Part shown: in pieces, positions 11,184-22,103 of the stretch | How the letters are laid out: the number at the start of each line of letters is the position of its first letter | Position numbering within the stretch: position 1 is the first letter of the stretch | Assembly (NCBI GenBank): GCA_963383645.1 | Contig: OY726559.1 | Coordinates: 111,083,314 to 111,147,313 of the forward strand | Direction: 5' to 3' | DNA from: Muscardinus avellanarius | Lineage: Eukaryota; Chordata; Mammalia; Rodentia; Gliridae | DNA: 64,000 nucleotides | Notes under the pieces: model-generated | Seen by the model: only the letters and a program-made list of their open reading frames with translations | What the model was told of the DNA's origin: nothing | The model's database searches: none | Made by a program: the position numbers and the translations under genes

Positions 11184-11394
11184 AGCTGGGCATGGTGGCA
11201 CACGCTTGTCATCCCAGCATCCCGGGGGCTGAGACAGGAGGATCGCGGTTCGCGGCAGCCTCAGCTACTTAGTGAGGCCCTTTGCAACTCTGTGAGACCC
11301 TGTTTCAAAATAAAGAATACAAAATAGGGCTGGGAGTGTAGCTCAGAGGTAGAATGCCCCTGGGTTCCATCCCCAGTCTCTGTCTCTCTCTCTT

Positions 11395-11490
<96 letters not shown>
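11184..11490 (+). repeat. S1 SINE with compound (CT)n(AC)n tail
   Basis: The element (11184-11376) runs into about 80 bp of CT repeats and then about 30 bp of CA repeats. The target duplication GACAC(T/C)GCATC lies at 11171-11181 and just after 11490, so the microsatellites grew inside the insertion. Confidence 0.9.
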
Positions 11491-11492
<2 letters not shown>

Positions 11493-11770
11493 CACCGCAT
11501 CACGATCGTTCCAACAGCACACCATTGTCGGCCGCCTTCAATTTCAGATGGATCATATTTGACTGACTCCTGCCTTTCTCCCCACACGGGATCTGCCGCC
11601 CCTCTTGCCTCTCACAAGCCCTAGAGAGGGACCTTAGCTTTCCCACGAGCTGTGGAGAACTCACTCACCCATTGGATTGGGCCCGCCTACACCGGCCCTC
11701 GAGTCTCCCCAGGCAGGTGAGGAGGGCCCGGCAGCTGCCTGAGGAGCGGCCACCCACCCGCCCCACTTAC

Positions 11771-11810
11771 CTTCCCAGAGAAGTACACTCCACAGGGCCC
11801 ACGTGGCCAT
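11771..11810 (-). CDS. SLAMF8: SLAMF8 exon 1 coding part (signal peptide)
   Basis: The start ATG (11810-11808) opens MATWALWSVLLWE, and the exon ends in GAA G before the donor GTAAGT (from 11770). Human and mouse start with similar MVMRPLWSLLLWE and MAMWSLWSLLLWE. Joined to exon 2 by the only available AG, the leader becomes MATWALWSVLLWEVTGA, about 16-17 residues to the expected cleavage before Q. This is six residues shorter than in other mammals, with a hydrophobic core of only about eight residues. The frame is open further upstream, but the alignment to the family fixes this ATG as the start. Confidence 0.93.
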
Positions 11811-11903
11811 CTTCCTCTGGAGAGGCAGGCAAACTCTCTGGCTAGCCCAAAGCCAGAACAACCCTGGCACGCGGGTGTGCGAAGGAGCGTGTGTCGTCCT
11901 TCT

Positions 11904-11913
11904 GGAAAGTCCC
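11904..11913 (-). promoter_or_regulatory. Perfect kappaB site GGGACTTTCC
   Basis: Read on the SLAMF8 strand, this is identical to the classical kappaB decamer, about 95 bp upstream of the start codon. Confidence 0.6.
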
Positions 11914-11955
11914 GTGGCGCAGAAGGAGGAATCTTGACTCAGAACCAGATACCCC

Positions 11956-11966
11956 GAAAGTGAAAA
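11956..11966 (+). promoter_or_regulatory. ISRE-like element GAAAGTGAAAA
   Basis: Two GAAA half-sites spaced by two bases, the layout bound by IRF factors, about 150 bp upstream of the SLAMF8 start codon. Confidence 0.55.
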
Positions 11967-12482
11967 CATCCTCAGCAAAGTGGAAGTGGGCTGCGGATCG
12001 AGGGGCCTCTAGGAGCGGGTTCCCATGAGCGAGACTCCTTCCTGGATACAGGATTGGCCAGGGCACCATGGCCAACGCCCCCGCGAGCCCACACACTGCT
12101 CCTCGAGGCCAACCATGCCAGCTGTGTCTGTGCTTTCCCCAGACCCCTGGCAGCCAGCCTCTTCCCCTCTGCCCTTGCTGATCTGCCACCCTTGGGACAG
12201 ACAGTGCTACCCAGCATGCAAGGCTCTCAAGCTGGCTGCTCATACCGCCCGGCCCCCGGGCCATCCCTCCAGAGCCCGCTTCTAACACCACTGACGTCAC
12301 ACCCCATGCACGTGATGTTCTTGGTCTTCCGCCGGGCATGCTGTCCTGCTCATCGATGTCCACTGAGGTCAGCCAGGCTGTGCTTCAGGGCTCCCAGGCC
12401 ACAGATAGAGTGGGGAGCCCCCTTCTTGTGCCCCTGTGTGTGCCCACTCCTCCCTGGGCGCCCTTAGAAGGGCAGTGGGTAG

Positions 12483-12918
12483 GCCGGGCGTGGTGGCGCA
12501 CGCTTGTAATCCCCGCGCTTGGGAGGCAGAGACAGGAGGATCACGCAGGTTCGAAGCCAGCCGCGCGCGCTGGCTTAGGAGACCCTGTTTTCAAATATAA
12601 AATGTAAAAAGAGGTCTGGGAGTGTAGCCCGGAGGTAGAAGGGCTTCCAGGAACCCCAGTGCCACCAAAAAAAAAAAAAAAAAAAAAAAGGGGCACTGGG
12701 TACGAGTTGTCAAAAGCAGGAATGGGGCCGGGCGTGGTGGTTCACACTTGTAATCCCAGCATTAGGGAGGCTGAGACTGGAGGACTGAGGTTCGCGGACA
12801 GCCTCAGCTACTTAGTGAGGCCCTTTGCAACTCAGTGAGACCCGAATAGAAAATAGGGCAGGGGGTGTAGCTTGGAGGTTGAATGCTCCTGGGTTGCATC
12901 CCCAGACCTGCACAAAAA
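12483..12918 (+). repeat. S3 SINE followed by S1 SINE
   Basis: The S3 copy (12483-12688) has an extended palindrome centre (AAGCCAGCCGCGCGCGCTGGC) and a target duplication GGGCA(G/C)TGGGTA on both sides. The S1 copy begins at 12727 and lacks the A-rich linker, since GAGACCCGAATAGAAAATAG replaces it. Confidence 0.9.
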
Positions 12919-13109
12919 GGGGATGCTGGGGATTTTGTGCTGAGGGTAACTGCCCAGCCAGAGGTCAGCATGCTGGGACAGGCTGGGAGAGAAAAAGAGA
13001 GGGAGAAGCCTGGAGAGTCACTTTTGCGAAAGGAGGAAATACTGCAGCTGGAGGAAGGGGCCGAGCAGGAGGGGGTCACTGGCGCCTCCATTGCCCGGCT
13101 TTCATCCCC

Positions 13110-13560
13110 AGGCATTTACTGAGCATCGACTTAGGTGCCAGGTGCTGAGGATACAGAGAGATGAAAGAAAGGTACAGCTCCGCCCTCCAGGAGTTCAAGG
13201 TCTAGAGGAGGAGACGGGATGCAGACCCAATAATTACAATCAATGAGGCGGGAACAATGACCACAAGGGCGTAGCCGTGCCAGGAGCCAGGGCCGAGGCC
13301 CGCCCAGGTGGGGGCAGGTTGCGGAAGGAGGGCTGGCGTTTGAGGTCGGCCTTGAGGGATACAGCCTAGGCTGAGAGTTCAAAACTCCAGCTCTGGAGGG
13401 AGATTCGGGATCAGATCTTGGTCGTGAAACCCAAACAAAGCAGGTTCTCGGGCTGCGGCAAGCACATATCGCTGTATGTGGGGTCAGGGACGGCATCCGC
13501 CTCCAAGTGCTGGGGTCAGCATCTGCAGGGCCTTGAAGCTGGCCAGTGTCCAGGGCTGAC
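13110..13560 (+). repeat. Probable ancient mammalian interspersed repeat
   Basis: The order TTTACTGAGCATC, GGTGCCAGGTGCTGAGGATA, CCCTCCAGGAGTTCAAGGTC and later GGGCCTTGAAGCTGG follows a widespread old repeat whose consensus includes 'GAGCACCTACTATGTGCCAG' and 'CCCTCATGGAGCTTAC'. I do not assign a family. Confidence 0.45.
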
Positions 13561-13717
13561 CATCGCCACCCAACAGCCAGAGTGGATGGGGAAGACTGGA
13601 GAGGCGGGATGAGCACCTGGGAGAGCCCGCCTTGCTCACTCTCCCCACCACTGTCTCTCCCAGACTGAAAGCCTCGTGAGGGCTGGTGTAACATTGAGTA
13701 GGTGTTAAAATTGAGTA

Positions 13718-13918
13718 TCCGGGTGTGGGGGCGCACGCTTGTAATCCCAGCATTTGGGAGGCTGAGACAGGAGGACTGCAGTTCGCAGACAGCCTCAGCT
13801 ACTTAGTGAGGCCCTCTGCAACTCAGTGAGACCCTGTTTCAAAATAAAGAATAAAAAATAAGGCTGGGGGTGGAGCTCGGAGGTAGGATGCCCCTGGGTT
13901 CCGTCCCCAGACCCACAA

Positions 13919-13949
<31 letters not shown>

Positions 13950-13953
13950 ATAT
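13718..13953 (+). repeat. S1 SINE with (AATA)n tail
   Basis: Flanked by a perfect target duplication AAAATTGAGT (13707-13716 and 13954-13963). The ID B box is altered to GGGTTCCGTCCCC. Confidence 0.92.
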
Positions 13954-15390
13954 AAAATTGAGTCAGGGGTTGCAAGGGAGGCACAGCCCAGCAGAGGAGC
14001 GTGAGACCAGGCACTTTTAATTGGCGCTCCCGGAGGATGTCCGCCGACTGACATTGGGACCTATTTGTCACAGAGTGGAAGTGAGGATGTTTAGGTAGCC
14101 AGGGTCTTGGGGTGGGGCTAGCGAGGAGGGAGATGCCGGTCCTCTTTTGACGCCTGGAGTCTGCCCTGTCTCTGCTTCTGGCTTCCCGGGCTCTGGGGTC
14201 TGCTGTCCCAGCTGCAGGGTCCTGTGGGGAGGGAGGGGGGCCTGATCTATCAGCCGGGGCCTTCATTTCTGCACACCGTCTGTGGCCGAGGACAGGCTTT
14301 CCAAGATGTGATGCCCCCAAGCATCTGTGGAATTGGATGTCAGGATTCTGGCTTGGAGGGCTAGGGGATGGGGATGCAGGAATGGGGCGGATCCTGAAGT
14401 CATTGTCCCTCCAGCAGAACTGGTTGCCCCCCTGCCCCACCCCCCCAGCCCCCAGAGCCCTTTATCTTGGGGGGAGACTTGCAGAAACTGAGGGGTTGGT
14501 GAGGACTGGAAGATGGCTCATCTTTCCAGGAGGAGGGCTTTGGCGGCCAGTGGTGCTACAGCTGGAGAAAGGTGGATTGAAGACGGGCGCTGGGAAGGGT
14601 TAAGCCTGCAGCGAGTTCTCCCACCAATGCTAATCACTGGTTCACACCACATTAATTACCCAGCCACGGGGCGGGGGGGGGGGTGTGCAGAAGCAAATTA
14701 GCTGGTGAGTTCAAAGGGGCCACTCCCAGGCACATTCCTTAATTAAGAGAACAGCTGGCAGCTGGCTGCTGCTTCGCCTCCCCGGAGCCTTCCTGGGAAG
14801 CCCAGTCAAGTCCAGGCAGTCCGTGCTTGCTTGCTGAGGCTGGAAGGGAAACTGCTCCTGCCCCCTCAACAGCCCGCACCCACCATTATGAGCCCATCTC
14901 CACAGCGGGCTGCAGGAGAGGGTGAAGGTATTTGCCTGGAACCACCTGGTGCTTGAACGGGCTGTGAGCCCTGAGCACAGATCTGGGTCTGCGGAATTTG
15001 GGCAAAGGGGCATCAGGTTGCCCATGAGCTGCCCTGTCCCCGAGGGTGGGGGGCAGGCTGCTCCCAGGGGAAGAGGCGGAGAGAGGGAAAAGAAGTTGGG
15101 GGTGCATGCGTGAGGAGCTGGGAGAGAGGAGGAAGACACAGAGTAGCTCCAGAGGAGGGAGGCTGGTGGTGAGTCCAAAGCAAGGGAAGACGACCAAGCA
15201 GTTACTGTGTGTTGGGGGTGGGTAGGGGTAGAGATCTGGGTGCAGTTTGAGGGGATGTGTGAACAGGAGGCAGAGCTGCTCAGTGGGACTTAGAAGCCCA
15301 AGCCATTGGTCTTGGGCTGATCTGTATCAGGCTGGACTGACCTGTCCAGACCCCCACAGCATCACACTGAGATTCAAATGGGCTCTTTTC

Positions 15391-15987
15391 AGCCATGCTT
15401 GATGGTGCACACTTGTATTCCCCTTACTTGGAGGCTGGGACGGGAGAATCACAGGTTCCAGACAGCCTCAGCAACTTAGTGAGACCCTCGGCAATTTCAC
15501 CAGACCCTGTTCCACAATAAAAATAAATAAGCAAATAAAGCCGGGCATGGTGGCGCACGCTTGTAATCCCAGCATTCGGGAGGCCAATACAGGAGAGGAG
15601 GACTGTGGCTCATGGACAGCCTCAGCTACTTAGGTCCTCCACAACTTAGTGAGACCCTGTTTCAAAATAAAGAATAAAAAATAGGGCTGGGGGTGTAGCT
15701 CGGAGGTCGAATGACCCTGGGTTCCATCCTCAGACCCGGAAAAATATAAAGAAATAAAGAAATAAAAAATAGGGCTGAGGGTGTAGCTCAGAGGTCGAAT
15801 GCCCCTGGGTATCATCCTCAGACCCGCAAAAATTATAAATAAAGAATAGAAAATAGGGCTGGGGTTGTAGCTCAGAGGTCGAATGCCCCTGGGTTCCATC
15901 TCCAATACCTCAAAAAAAAAAAAATTAAAATAGGGCTGGGGGTGTAGCGAAGAGGTAGAATGCACCTGGGCCAATCTCCAGTACCCC
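15391..15987 (+). repeat. B1 monomer followed by B1 with four tandem dID modules
   Basis: A B1 (15391-15540) is followed by an S1 B1 (15541-15680) and then four ID modules at about 15681-15740, 15770-15830, 15856-15910 and 15934-15985. They are separated by A-rich linkers such as AAATATAAAGAAATAAAG. Three of the four share the GGTCGAATG variant, so they arose from one another rather than by independent insertion. Confidence 0.88.
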
Positions 15988-16446
15988 CCCAAAAGGGGGG
16001 CACTAGTTTCCAGAAGTCAAGAAATCCACAGTGACCAACCAGAAGGGATCTGTTCACCTGCACCCAAGAAATCAGGAGAGGGGCTTTGAACTGACCCAGC
16101 CGCCTTTGCACCTCCTCCTTCAGCCTCTCGCAGCTGCCGAGCCCAGTTCCTCCAGCCGGCTCACCAGAGTCACACAGACCAGGGATCATTTAACTTTGGT
16201 GGTTGAAGTTTATTTTTGGCAGCAGCTAAGCCCCACCTGCACGATTTCTCTTCAGACGCCATGCCAGGGGGCCCTGGCAGCCTCTCTCCAACAGCTCAAC
16301 AGTCCAGAAGATGAGTTTTGAGGCAAAATATCCTGGCAGGAGCCTTTGCTGCTGCTTAGAAAGGCTGTGGCTGAGTTTCTGCAGGGGTGGACCGGATGCT
16401 CCTGACTCCCTGTGAGACGCCCGCCCGCCACACCTGGCCCCAGCCT

Positions 16447-16461
16447 CAGCGCCCCCTGCAG
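16447..16461 (-). promoter_or_regulatory. Candidate CTCF site
   Basis: The minus strand reads CTGCAGGGGGCGCTG, close to the CTCF core with its invariant GGGGGCGC. It lies in a non-repeat stretch between SLAMF8 and DUSP23. Confidence 0.45.
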
Positions 16462-17127
16462 TTTCTGCACCTCTCCTTCTTCACCCTCATCCTGGCCTCT
16501 GGAAGGAGGCAAAACCCAGGGAATCTTTAATGAACTAGGGGCATAAGGAACACTCAGGAGAGGGAGAAACTGAGGTAAGAGAAGGAAGAGGGGGCGGAGG
16601 GCTGTGGCTGTTGAGACGATAACATCTTCCCAGGGAGCTCAAGGAAGGTTGCATGAAAAGAAAGAAAGAAAAAAGCCACAATTGTGCTTTATTGGGGTGG
16701 AGAGGGAAGCCGGAAGCTCACCCACTCATTCACCCAGCGAGCTCGGTTTCTGTCCAGTGCTCCTGGACGCATCCAACGTTTATGAGCATCCTTGTGTGTG
16801 TCAGGCCCGGGAAGCCAGGGACTTAGCGAAGATAGCAGCGACCGATCTTGTGCTGAAGTTAAAGAAAGAGCCTCTACTGACCTGCACCCCACGTGGGAAG
16901 GCGTGCCAGGAACACGGGCCGCGCTTTCAGTGCGAGAGAAGAGTTTCTCTGAGCAGAGGCTCCCGGTCCTGCCAGCTGCACCGCTTCCAGCAACACAGGG
17001 GAGCACAGGCGCTCATGGCCGAGGGCTGGGCCTCCCCCGCGCTGCTGGCCGTCTGGGGTCAACGCCATCAGAGTCAGCACAAAGATGAAGGACCCAGCTG
17101 TTTCATGGGTGTTCATTTAATAGAATC

Positions 17128-17402
17128 GGAGCCAGGCGGTGGCACACGCATGTAACCCCAGCACTTGGGAGGCTGAGACAGGAGGATCACAGGTCCGAGG
17201 CCAGACTCAGAAATTTAGTGAGATTCTGTTTCAAAATAAAATTAAGCTGGGCTTGGTAGGCTGAAGAGGAGCTGGAGAGGGGCTGGAGCCGGGCTGGAGC
17301 CCAGCTGAAGCGGGGGCTGGAGGGGCAGGGGCTGGAGCTGGGGGCTGGAGAGGGGATGGAGCAGAAAAGAATAGGGGGGGGCTGGAGCCAGGCTAGAGCC
17401 AA
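17128..17402 (+). repeat. B1 monomer and GCTGGAGC minisatellite
   Basis: The B1 (17128-17246) breaks off into about 150 bp of imperfect repeats of GGGGCTGGAGC and related words. The repeat start coincides with the place where the ID module's AGGGCTGGGG would begin, suggesting the minisatellite grew from it. Confidence 0.75.
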
Positions 17403-17540
17403 TCCATCAAGAACCCTAGGTATAAGTTGCTTATTAAACCCTTACAACATCCTTGGAGGAAGATAATTTGGAGAATCTCTGAATGAACCATCCCAAGGCT
17501 ACAGAACCAGTAAGTGGCAGCGTGGGGACCAAGCCATTGC

Positions 17541-17551
17541 TTGGTTCTTTC

Positions 17552-17608
<57 letters not shown>

Positions 17609-17897
17609 TTCCTTCCTTCCTTCCTTCCTTCCTTCCTTCCTTCCTTTTTTTCTTTCTGTCTTTCTCTTTCTTTCTTTCTTTCTTTCTTTCTTCCTTCTGT
17701 ACTGGGGATGGAACCCAGGGACATTTCTACCTCCGAGCCACAACCCCAGCCCCTATTTTTTATTCTTTATTTTTAAATAGGGTCTCACTGAGTTGCAGAG
17801 GGCCTCACTAAGTAGCTGAGGCTGGACTCAAACCTGTGATCCTCCTGCCTCAGCCTCCCGAATGTTGATATTGCAGGTGTGCACCACTGCAACTGGC
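17541..17897 (-). repeat. (TTTC)n(TTCC)n tract and S1 SINE
   Basis: About 155 bp of polypyrimidine repeats (17541-17697) form the expanded tail of a minus-strand S1 element (17701-17897). Long mirror-symmetric purine/pyrimidine runs such as this can form H-DNA. Confidence 0.9.
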
Positions 17898-17972
17898 TTC
17901 ATGCTTCCTTTCTGACGTGTCAGGGTGCACTGAACACCTCTCTAAGAAGTGGCATTGTACAGATGAGTGTGT

Positions 17973-17979
17973 GTGAGAG

Positions 17980-18025
<46 letters not shown>

Positions 18026-18318
18026 GGAGAGAGGCAGGCTCCGATTTCTTTTCAGTCATGTTCCCAGCCACAGATCCCCTTTCTCATGTGAAGGCCGTGG
18101 GCATACGTCACATTTGAATTGTACACACTTGTAATCAATCCCCACGCTTGGGAGGCTGAGACAGGAGGATCGCACAGGTTTGAAGCCAGCCTCAGCTACT
18201 GAGTGAGGCTCTCAGCAACTTAGTGACACCCTGTTTCCAAATAAAATATAAAAAATAGGTCTGGGAGCGTAGTCTAGAGGTAAAAAGCCCCTGGGTTCCA
18301 TTCTCAGTACCACCAAAA
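17973..18318 (+). repeat. (GA)n tract and S2 SINE
   Basis: A (GA)n run at 17982-18020 stands alone. The S2 copy (18118-18318) has lost its first B1 bases and begins at ACACTTGTAATC. Confidence 0.85.
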
Positions 18319-19399
18319 AAATATTTTTTCCTATGCATCTATCCATGCTGGAGTGTGCAGCAGCGTGTGTGTGTGTGCATCTCCATGTGCTGTGGTCTGT
18401 GAAATAGTGTGTCTCTGTGCACACATTTCAGGATCATGTCCTTCCACGTTCTCTTCTGTGTGACATGGGAAGAGAAATCTCTCCTTCTGTTGGACACAGG
18501 AGAGACTGGCTGGTTTTGTTGGGCTTGGGCCTTCCAGTCCCTGTGCTCTGCTGGCCTAAGATTCAGTGACAAGGGAAGCCCCTCCAGTGGCTATGACTCC
18601 TTCCTCTGAAGAGGAGCTGTGGGGTGGACCTCTGGGGCTGCAGCCTCGGCTCACATCCCAACTCATGGAGTTCCCTTTGCCAGGCTTGCGAGAAGAACTC
18701 TCAGGAGGGGAGCCCAGGACAGCAAGCCAGGAGGCCTGGGCACAGCCAAGAGGACTTCCATCCCAGGTCCTGCGTCACCCCCCCCCCCCAGCTCTGGGTC
18801 AGCCACACCCTCTGGGATCCCAGCAGCCAGCGCCAGAGGTGCCTCCACGAGAGAGGGGCAGAGGCTGTGCTCCCCGCAGGGGTGGGACAGCGTCCCGATG
18901 CCCAGGAGCCCTGCACAGGCCCAACCAACGGGCAGCTGAGAGTGCAGTCCTGCCCGTCAGGCTCTCGTCAGGCCAGAGCCCTGCTGCCCCACCATTTCCC
19001 CGCAGGGGACTCACCTTGGGCTTTAACTCTGACTGTCTCTAAGAAAAGAAAGACCCCAGACCATTTCAGAGTCAGGTTGGGTGGAGAAGGAATTGGAGAA
19101 GCCCACCTGAAATCCTGGCAGGAGCTGTCTTCAGGACAGGAGTGGAAGGGCCAGGAGATGGGCAAGATGGAGCCAGGCTGGGGGCTGGGCTTGGGCCACG
19201 ATCCTGGCAAGCCTTCACACCACAAGAGCCGTGTTCCCTCCCTGCCGCCTCCCTCTCTTCCTAAGAAAAATGCCAGGGGAAAAATGTTGTTTGCTTTAGG
19301 TCTGTAGCGACCTCTTGTGGTTACATGGACCACAGTTGGCCCAGGGAGAAGCTCCTTAATAATATGGAAGTCTCCTCTATCCATCTACTCAGCCAGGCA

Positions 19400-19522
19400 A
19401 CCAACCCACCCTCCACCCATCCACCCATCCATCCACCCATCCATCCATCCATCCATCCATCCACCCATTCATCTGTCCATCCATCCATCCATCCACCCAT
19501 CCATCCATCCATCCATCCATCA
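19400..19522 (+). repeat. (CCAT)n / (CCAC)n microsatellite
   Basis: About 120 bp of CATC units with interspersed CCACC variants. All reading frames through it are repeat-driven and are not genes. Confidence 0.95.
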
Positions 19523-19591
19523 TTCCTTCCCACTTTCTAAAATATCTCTTCTTTTGACCCAGTTCATCCATCCACCATGAGCTCTGCTCTT

Positions 19592-19619
19592 TGAGTTAGT
19601 TAGTTAGTTAGTTTTTTGT

Positions 19620-19654
<35 letters not shown>

Positions 19655-19705
19655 TCAGTCCTGGGACTGGAACCAGGGGCATTCTACCTCTGAGCTACAC
19701 CTCCA

Positions 19706-19762
<57 letters not shown>

Positions 19763-20101
19763 TTTTTTTTTTGTAGTACTGGGGTTCCTGGAAACCCTTC
19801 TACCTCTGGCCTACACTTCCAGACCAATTTTTATAATTTTTTACTTGGAAACAGGGTCTCTTAAGCCAGCACAGCTGGCTTCGAACCTGCGCGATCCTCC
19901 TGTCTCCGCCTCCCAAGTGCGGGTATTACAAGCGTGCGCCACCTTGCCCGGCTTATTTTTTTATTCTTTATTTTGAAGCAGGGTCTCACTGAGTTGCAAA
20001 GAGCCTCACTAAGTAGAAGCTGAGGCTGGCCTTGAACCAAGAGCCTCCTGTCTCGGCCTCCCAAATGCTGGGATGACAAGTGTGCATCACCAGGCCCGGC
20101 T
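19592..20101 (-). repeat. Nested SINEs with (TTTA)n and (AT)n tracts
   Basis: An S1 element is split: its ID module (about 19659-19707) with a (TTTA)n tail (19621-19656) on one side, its B1 body (19953-20101) on the other. An S3 element (about 19767-19952) and a 55-bp (AT)n tract (19709-19758) lie between. The S3 palindrome reads AAGCCAGCACAGCTGGCTT. Confidence 0.87.
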
Positions 20102-20202
20102 TTTGAGCCTCTTTAAAGCACATCTCTCGTCTCCCCATTATCCTTTTTCTCACAATGGATTGCATTTGTTGGTGTCCATCCTCTACCTCTAGTCTGCGAT
20201 CT

Positions 20203-20548
20203 CTTCAAAGGCAAGGACCAGATCGACTGTCTCTGTGTCTCTGGCACAGTCTGAGGGTCAGGACACACCAAAGTGTAATTGTCAGGAACCAAGGAATCAG
20301 GGTAATGTCCTGGGGGTGCCGCTCCCTGGGTGGGAGCCTGGGTAGCAACTGAGCCCCCTTAAGCTTCAGATTTTGAATCATGACACCTAGCTCCTAGCGT
20401 GCGGGGGAGAGGGCTGCGCTCAGCACCCTGCAGGTTCATCTGTCCACTAGAACTGGATTTTTGGATAGCTCCTAATGAGCCTTACGCTACAAAAATACTA
20501 TTCTAACATTTCCTCTCCCAGGAATTCGATGACTCCCCCTCCCGGCTG
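20203..20548 (+). repeat. Local direct duplication, copy A
   Basis: This 346-bp segment recurs at 21239-21583. Both begin at CTTCAAAGGCAAGGACCAGA and end at CGGCTG. They differ by scattered substitutions and small indels, for example an extra CTGTGTCT-like unit near 20230. The flanks are unrelated. Confidence 0.95.
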
Positions 20549-20605
20549 AGCAGGAATAGAACCAGAGTGGAGCTGGGCTGGAGCGGGGCTGGAGTGGGTC
20601 AGGAT
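20549..20605 (+). repeat. Short GCTGGAGC minisatellite
   Basis: GGAGCTGGGCTGGAGCGGGG and further GGCTGGAG units directly follow duplication copy A, as at 17247-17402. Confidence 0.7.
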
Positions 20606-21238
20606 TGGGAATGGAGCACCTTTCTCTGTCTTCATGGACAGACTATTATAGTCCTGCTGGAAGTCCTCACCATCGCCACACAATGGCGACTTCACTCTGC
20701 TCTGCCCAGAGCTGGGGGCGGGTTCTGGGAAGGAATGGGCCCTGGGAGACACAGATCAGGGTTTACTGAGGCTTCCTCCCAGTGCAGGTGGACCAGTGGG
20801 GACAGAGAGTCTGTGAGGATGGCAGTCAAGCTGCTCGAGGCCCGAGGCTGGCCGGTTTATGAGGGTTAATTCGTGGGTCTGGACACGGTTAATTTTTATG
20901 GGTTATTTCCTTTGAAAGGTACACTAGACGGTAGGATGGCTGCCTGGGAATCCTCAACCCGGGAGCAAGTGGGGTCGGAAAGGACGGGCCACACCCTCGC
21001 CCAGAAAGCACCAGACCCACCGGCCAGTCTGCTTTTTGGGAGGAGGAAAAGCTCATAATTTTGACCACATTTTAAGTGTCAGATGCTGGACCGGGAATTT
21101 CAAGTTAAACGTCTGCTTCCTAGCGAGCCCTCAACCCCGTGATCAGCGCTTGGCAGGATTTCAGAAACATCTCCCTTCCTAGTTCTTTGGGGTGCTTTCT
21201 TTGTAGTCTTCTTGCCGTGGCAGACCTTGGGACAGTGA

Positions 21239-21583
21239 CTTCAAAGGCAAGGACCAGATCGACTGTGTCTCTGGCACAGCCTCAGGGTCAGGACACACCA
21301 AAGTGTAATTGTCAGGAACCAAGGAATCAGAAAAATGTGGGTCCTGGGGGTGCCGCTCCCTGGGTGGGAACCTGGGCAGCAACTGAACCTCCTTAAGCTT
21401 CAGATTTTGAATCACGACACCCAGCTCCTAGCGTTGTGCGGGGAGAGGGCCGCGATCAGCATCCTGCAGGTTCACCTGTCCACTAGAAACTGGATTCTTG
21501 GGTACCTCCTAATGAGCCTCACGCTACAAAAATGCTCTTCTACCATTTCCTCTCCCACTAATTCCATGACTCCCTCTCGGCTG
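21239..21583 (+). repeat. Local direct duplication, copy B
   Basis: Partner of 20203-20548, about 1.04 kb downstream. The presence of AAAAATGTGG near 21332 only in this copy marks one of the indels. Confidence 0.95.
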
Positions 21584-21814
21584 GATCTTCCCTTTAGATG
21601 TTTCTGAGAGATGCTCAAATTTTCTTCTTTGTAAAACCAATCACACCAAGCCAGCAGCCCACGCCCACTGCGAGACCTTTCAGTCACTCTGCATTGTTGA
21701 AACACAGGTGGTGACAGCTGATTGTCTCAGCCTTGGGGCAGCTAGGCGGGCCACAGTCCAGCGGGGAGCAGCCTTGCTCAGTTGCCTGGCCTTCCACTGA
21801 AAGATACTCGTCTA

Positions 21815-22002
21815 GCTGGGTGCAGTGCTACACACCTGTCATCCCAGTACCTGGGTGGATAGGCACAGGTTTGCGGGCCAGCTTCAGCAACTTAGTGAGA
21901 CCCTGAGGAACTTAGCCAGACTCTGTTTCAAAATAAAAAATTTCAAAGAGGGGCTGTGCGTGTAGCTTGGAGGTAGAATGCCCTTAGGTTCAAGAGTGTG
22001 TG

Positions 22003-22048
<46 letters not shown>
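21815..22048 (+). repeat. Old B1-dID with (GA)n tail
   Basis: The ID module is cut inside its B box (CCCTTAGGTTCAAGAGTGTG) and passes into (GA)n at 22001-22046. Confidence 0.8.
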
Positions 22049-22049
<1 letters not shown>

Positions 22050-22103
22050 AGAAAGAGGGAGAGAGATTTCTAAATCTAACTAAAATCTTTCTATTTTTTA
22101 CTT

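Larger units (their letters stand above)
11811..11990 (-). promoter_or_regulatory. SLAMF8: SLAMF8 5' region with kappaB, ISRE-like and ETS motifs
   Basis: Within 180 bp upstream of the start codon lie GGGACTTTCC (minus strand, 11913-11904), GAAAGTGAAAA (plus strand, 11956-11966) and GGAAGT within AAGTGGAAGTGGG (11979-11990). These are consensus-type sites for NF-kappaB, IRF/ISRE and ETS/PU.1 factors. SLAMF8 is known as a myeloid, interferon-inducible gene, so the set is coherent. The transcription start is not determinable from sequence, so some may lie in the 5' UTR. Confidence 0.6.

Noticed and set aside
16604..17155. 183-codon plus-strand frame
   Set aside because: Part of it (about 16725-16870) resembles an ancient interspersed repeat and no homology is apparent.
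19013..19045. Minus-strand LETVRVKAQ followed by GTGAGT, resembling the end of an FCRL Ig exon (LEVRVQ)
   Set aside because: The 300 bp upstream on the same strand contain no Ig-domain residues or cysteines in the expected positions, so the short match is probably chance.
18566..19307. Three overlapping plus-strand frames of 106 to 227 codons
   Set aside because: Overlap in several frames, GC-rich composition and lack of any recognisable domain argue against a gene.
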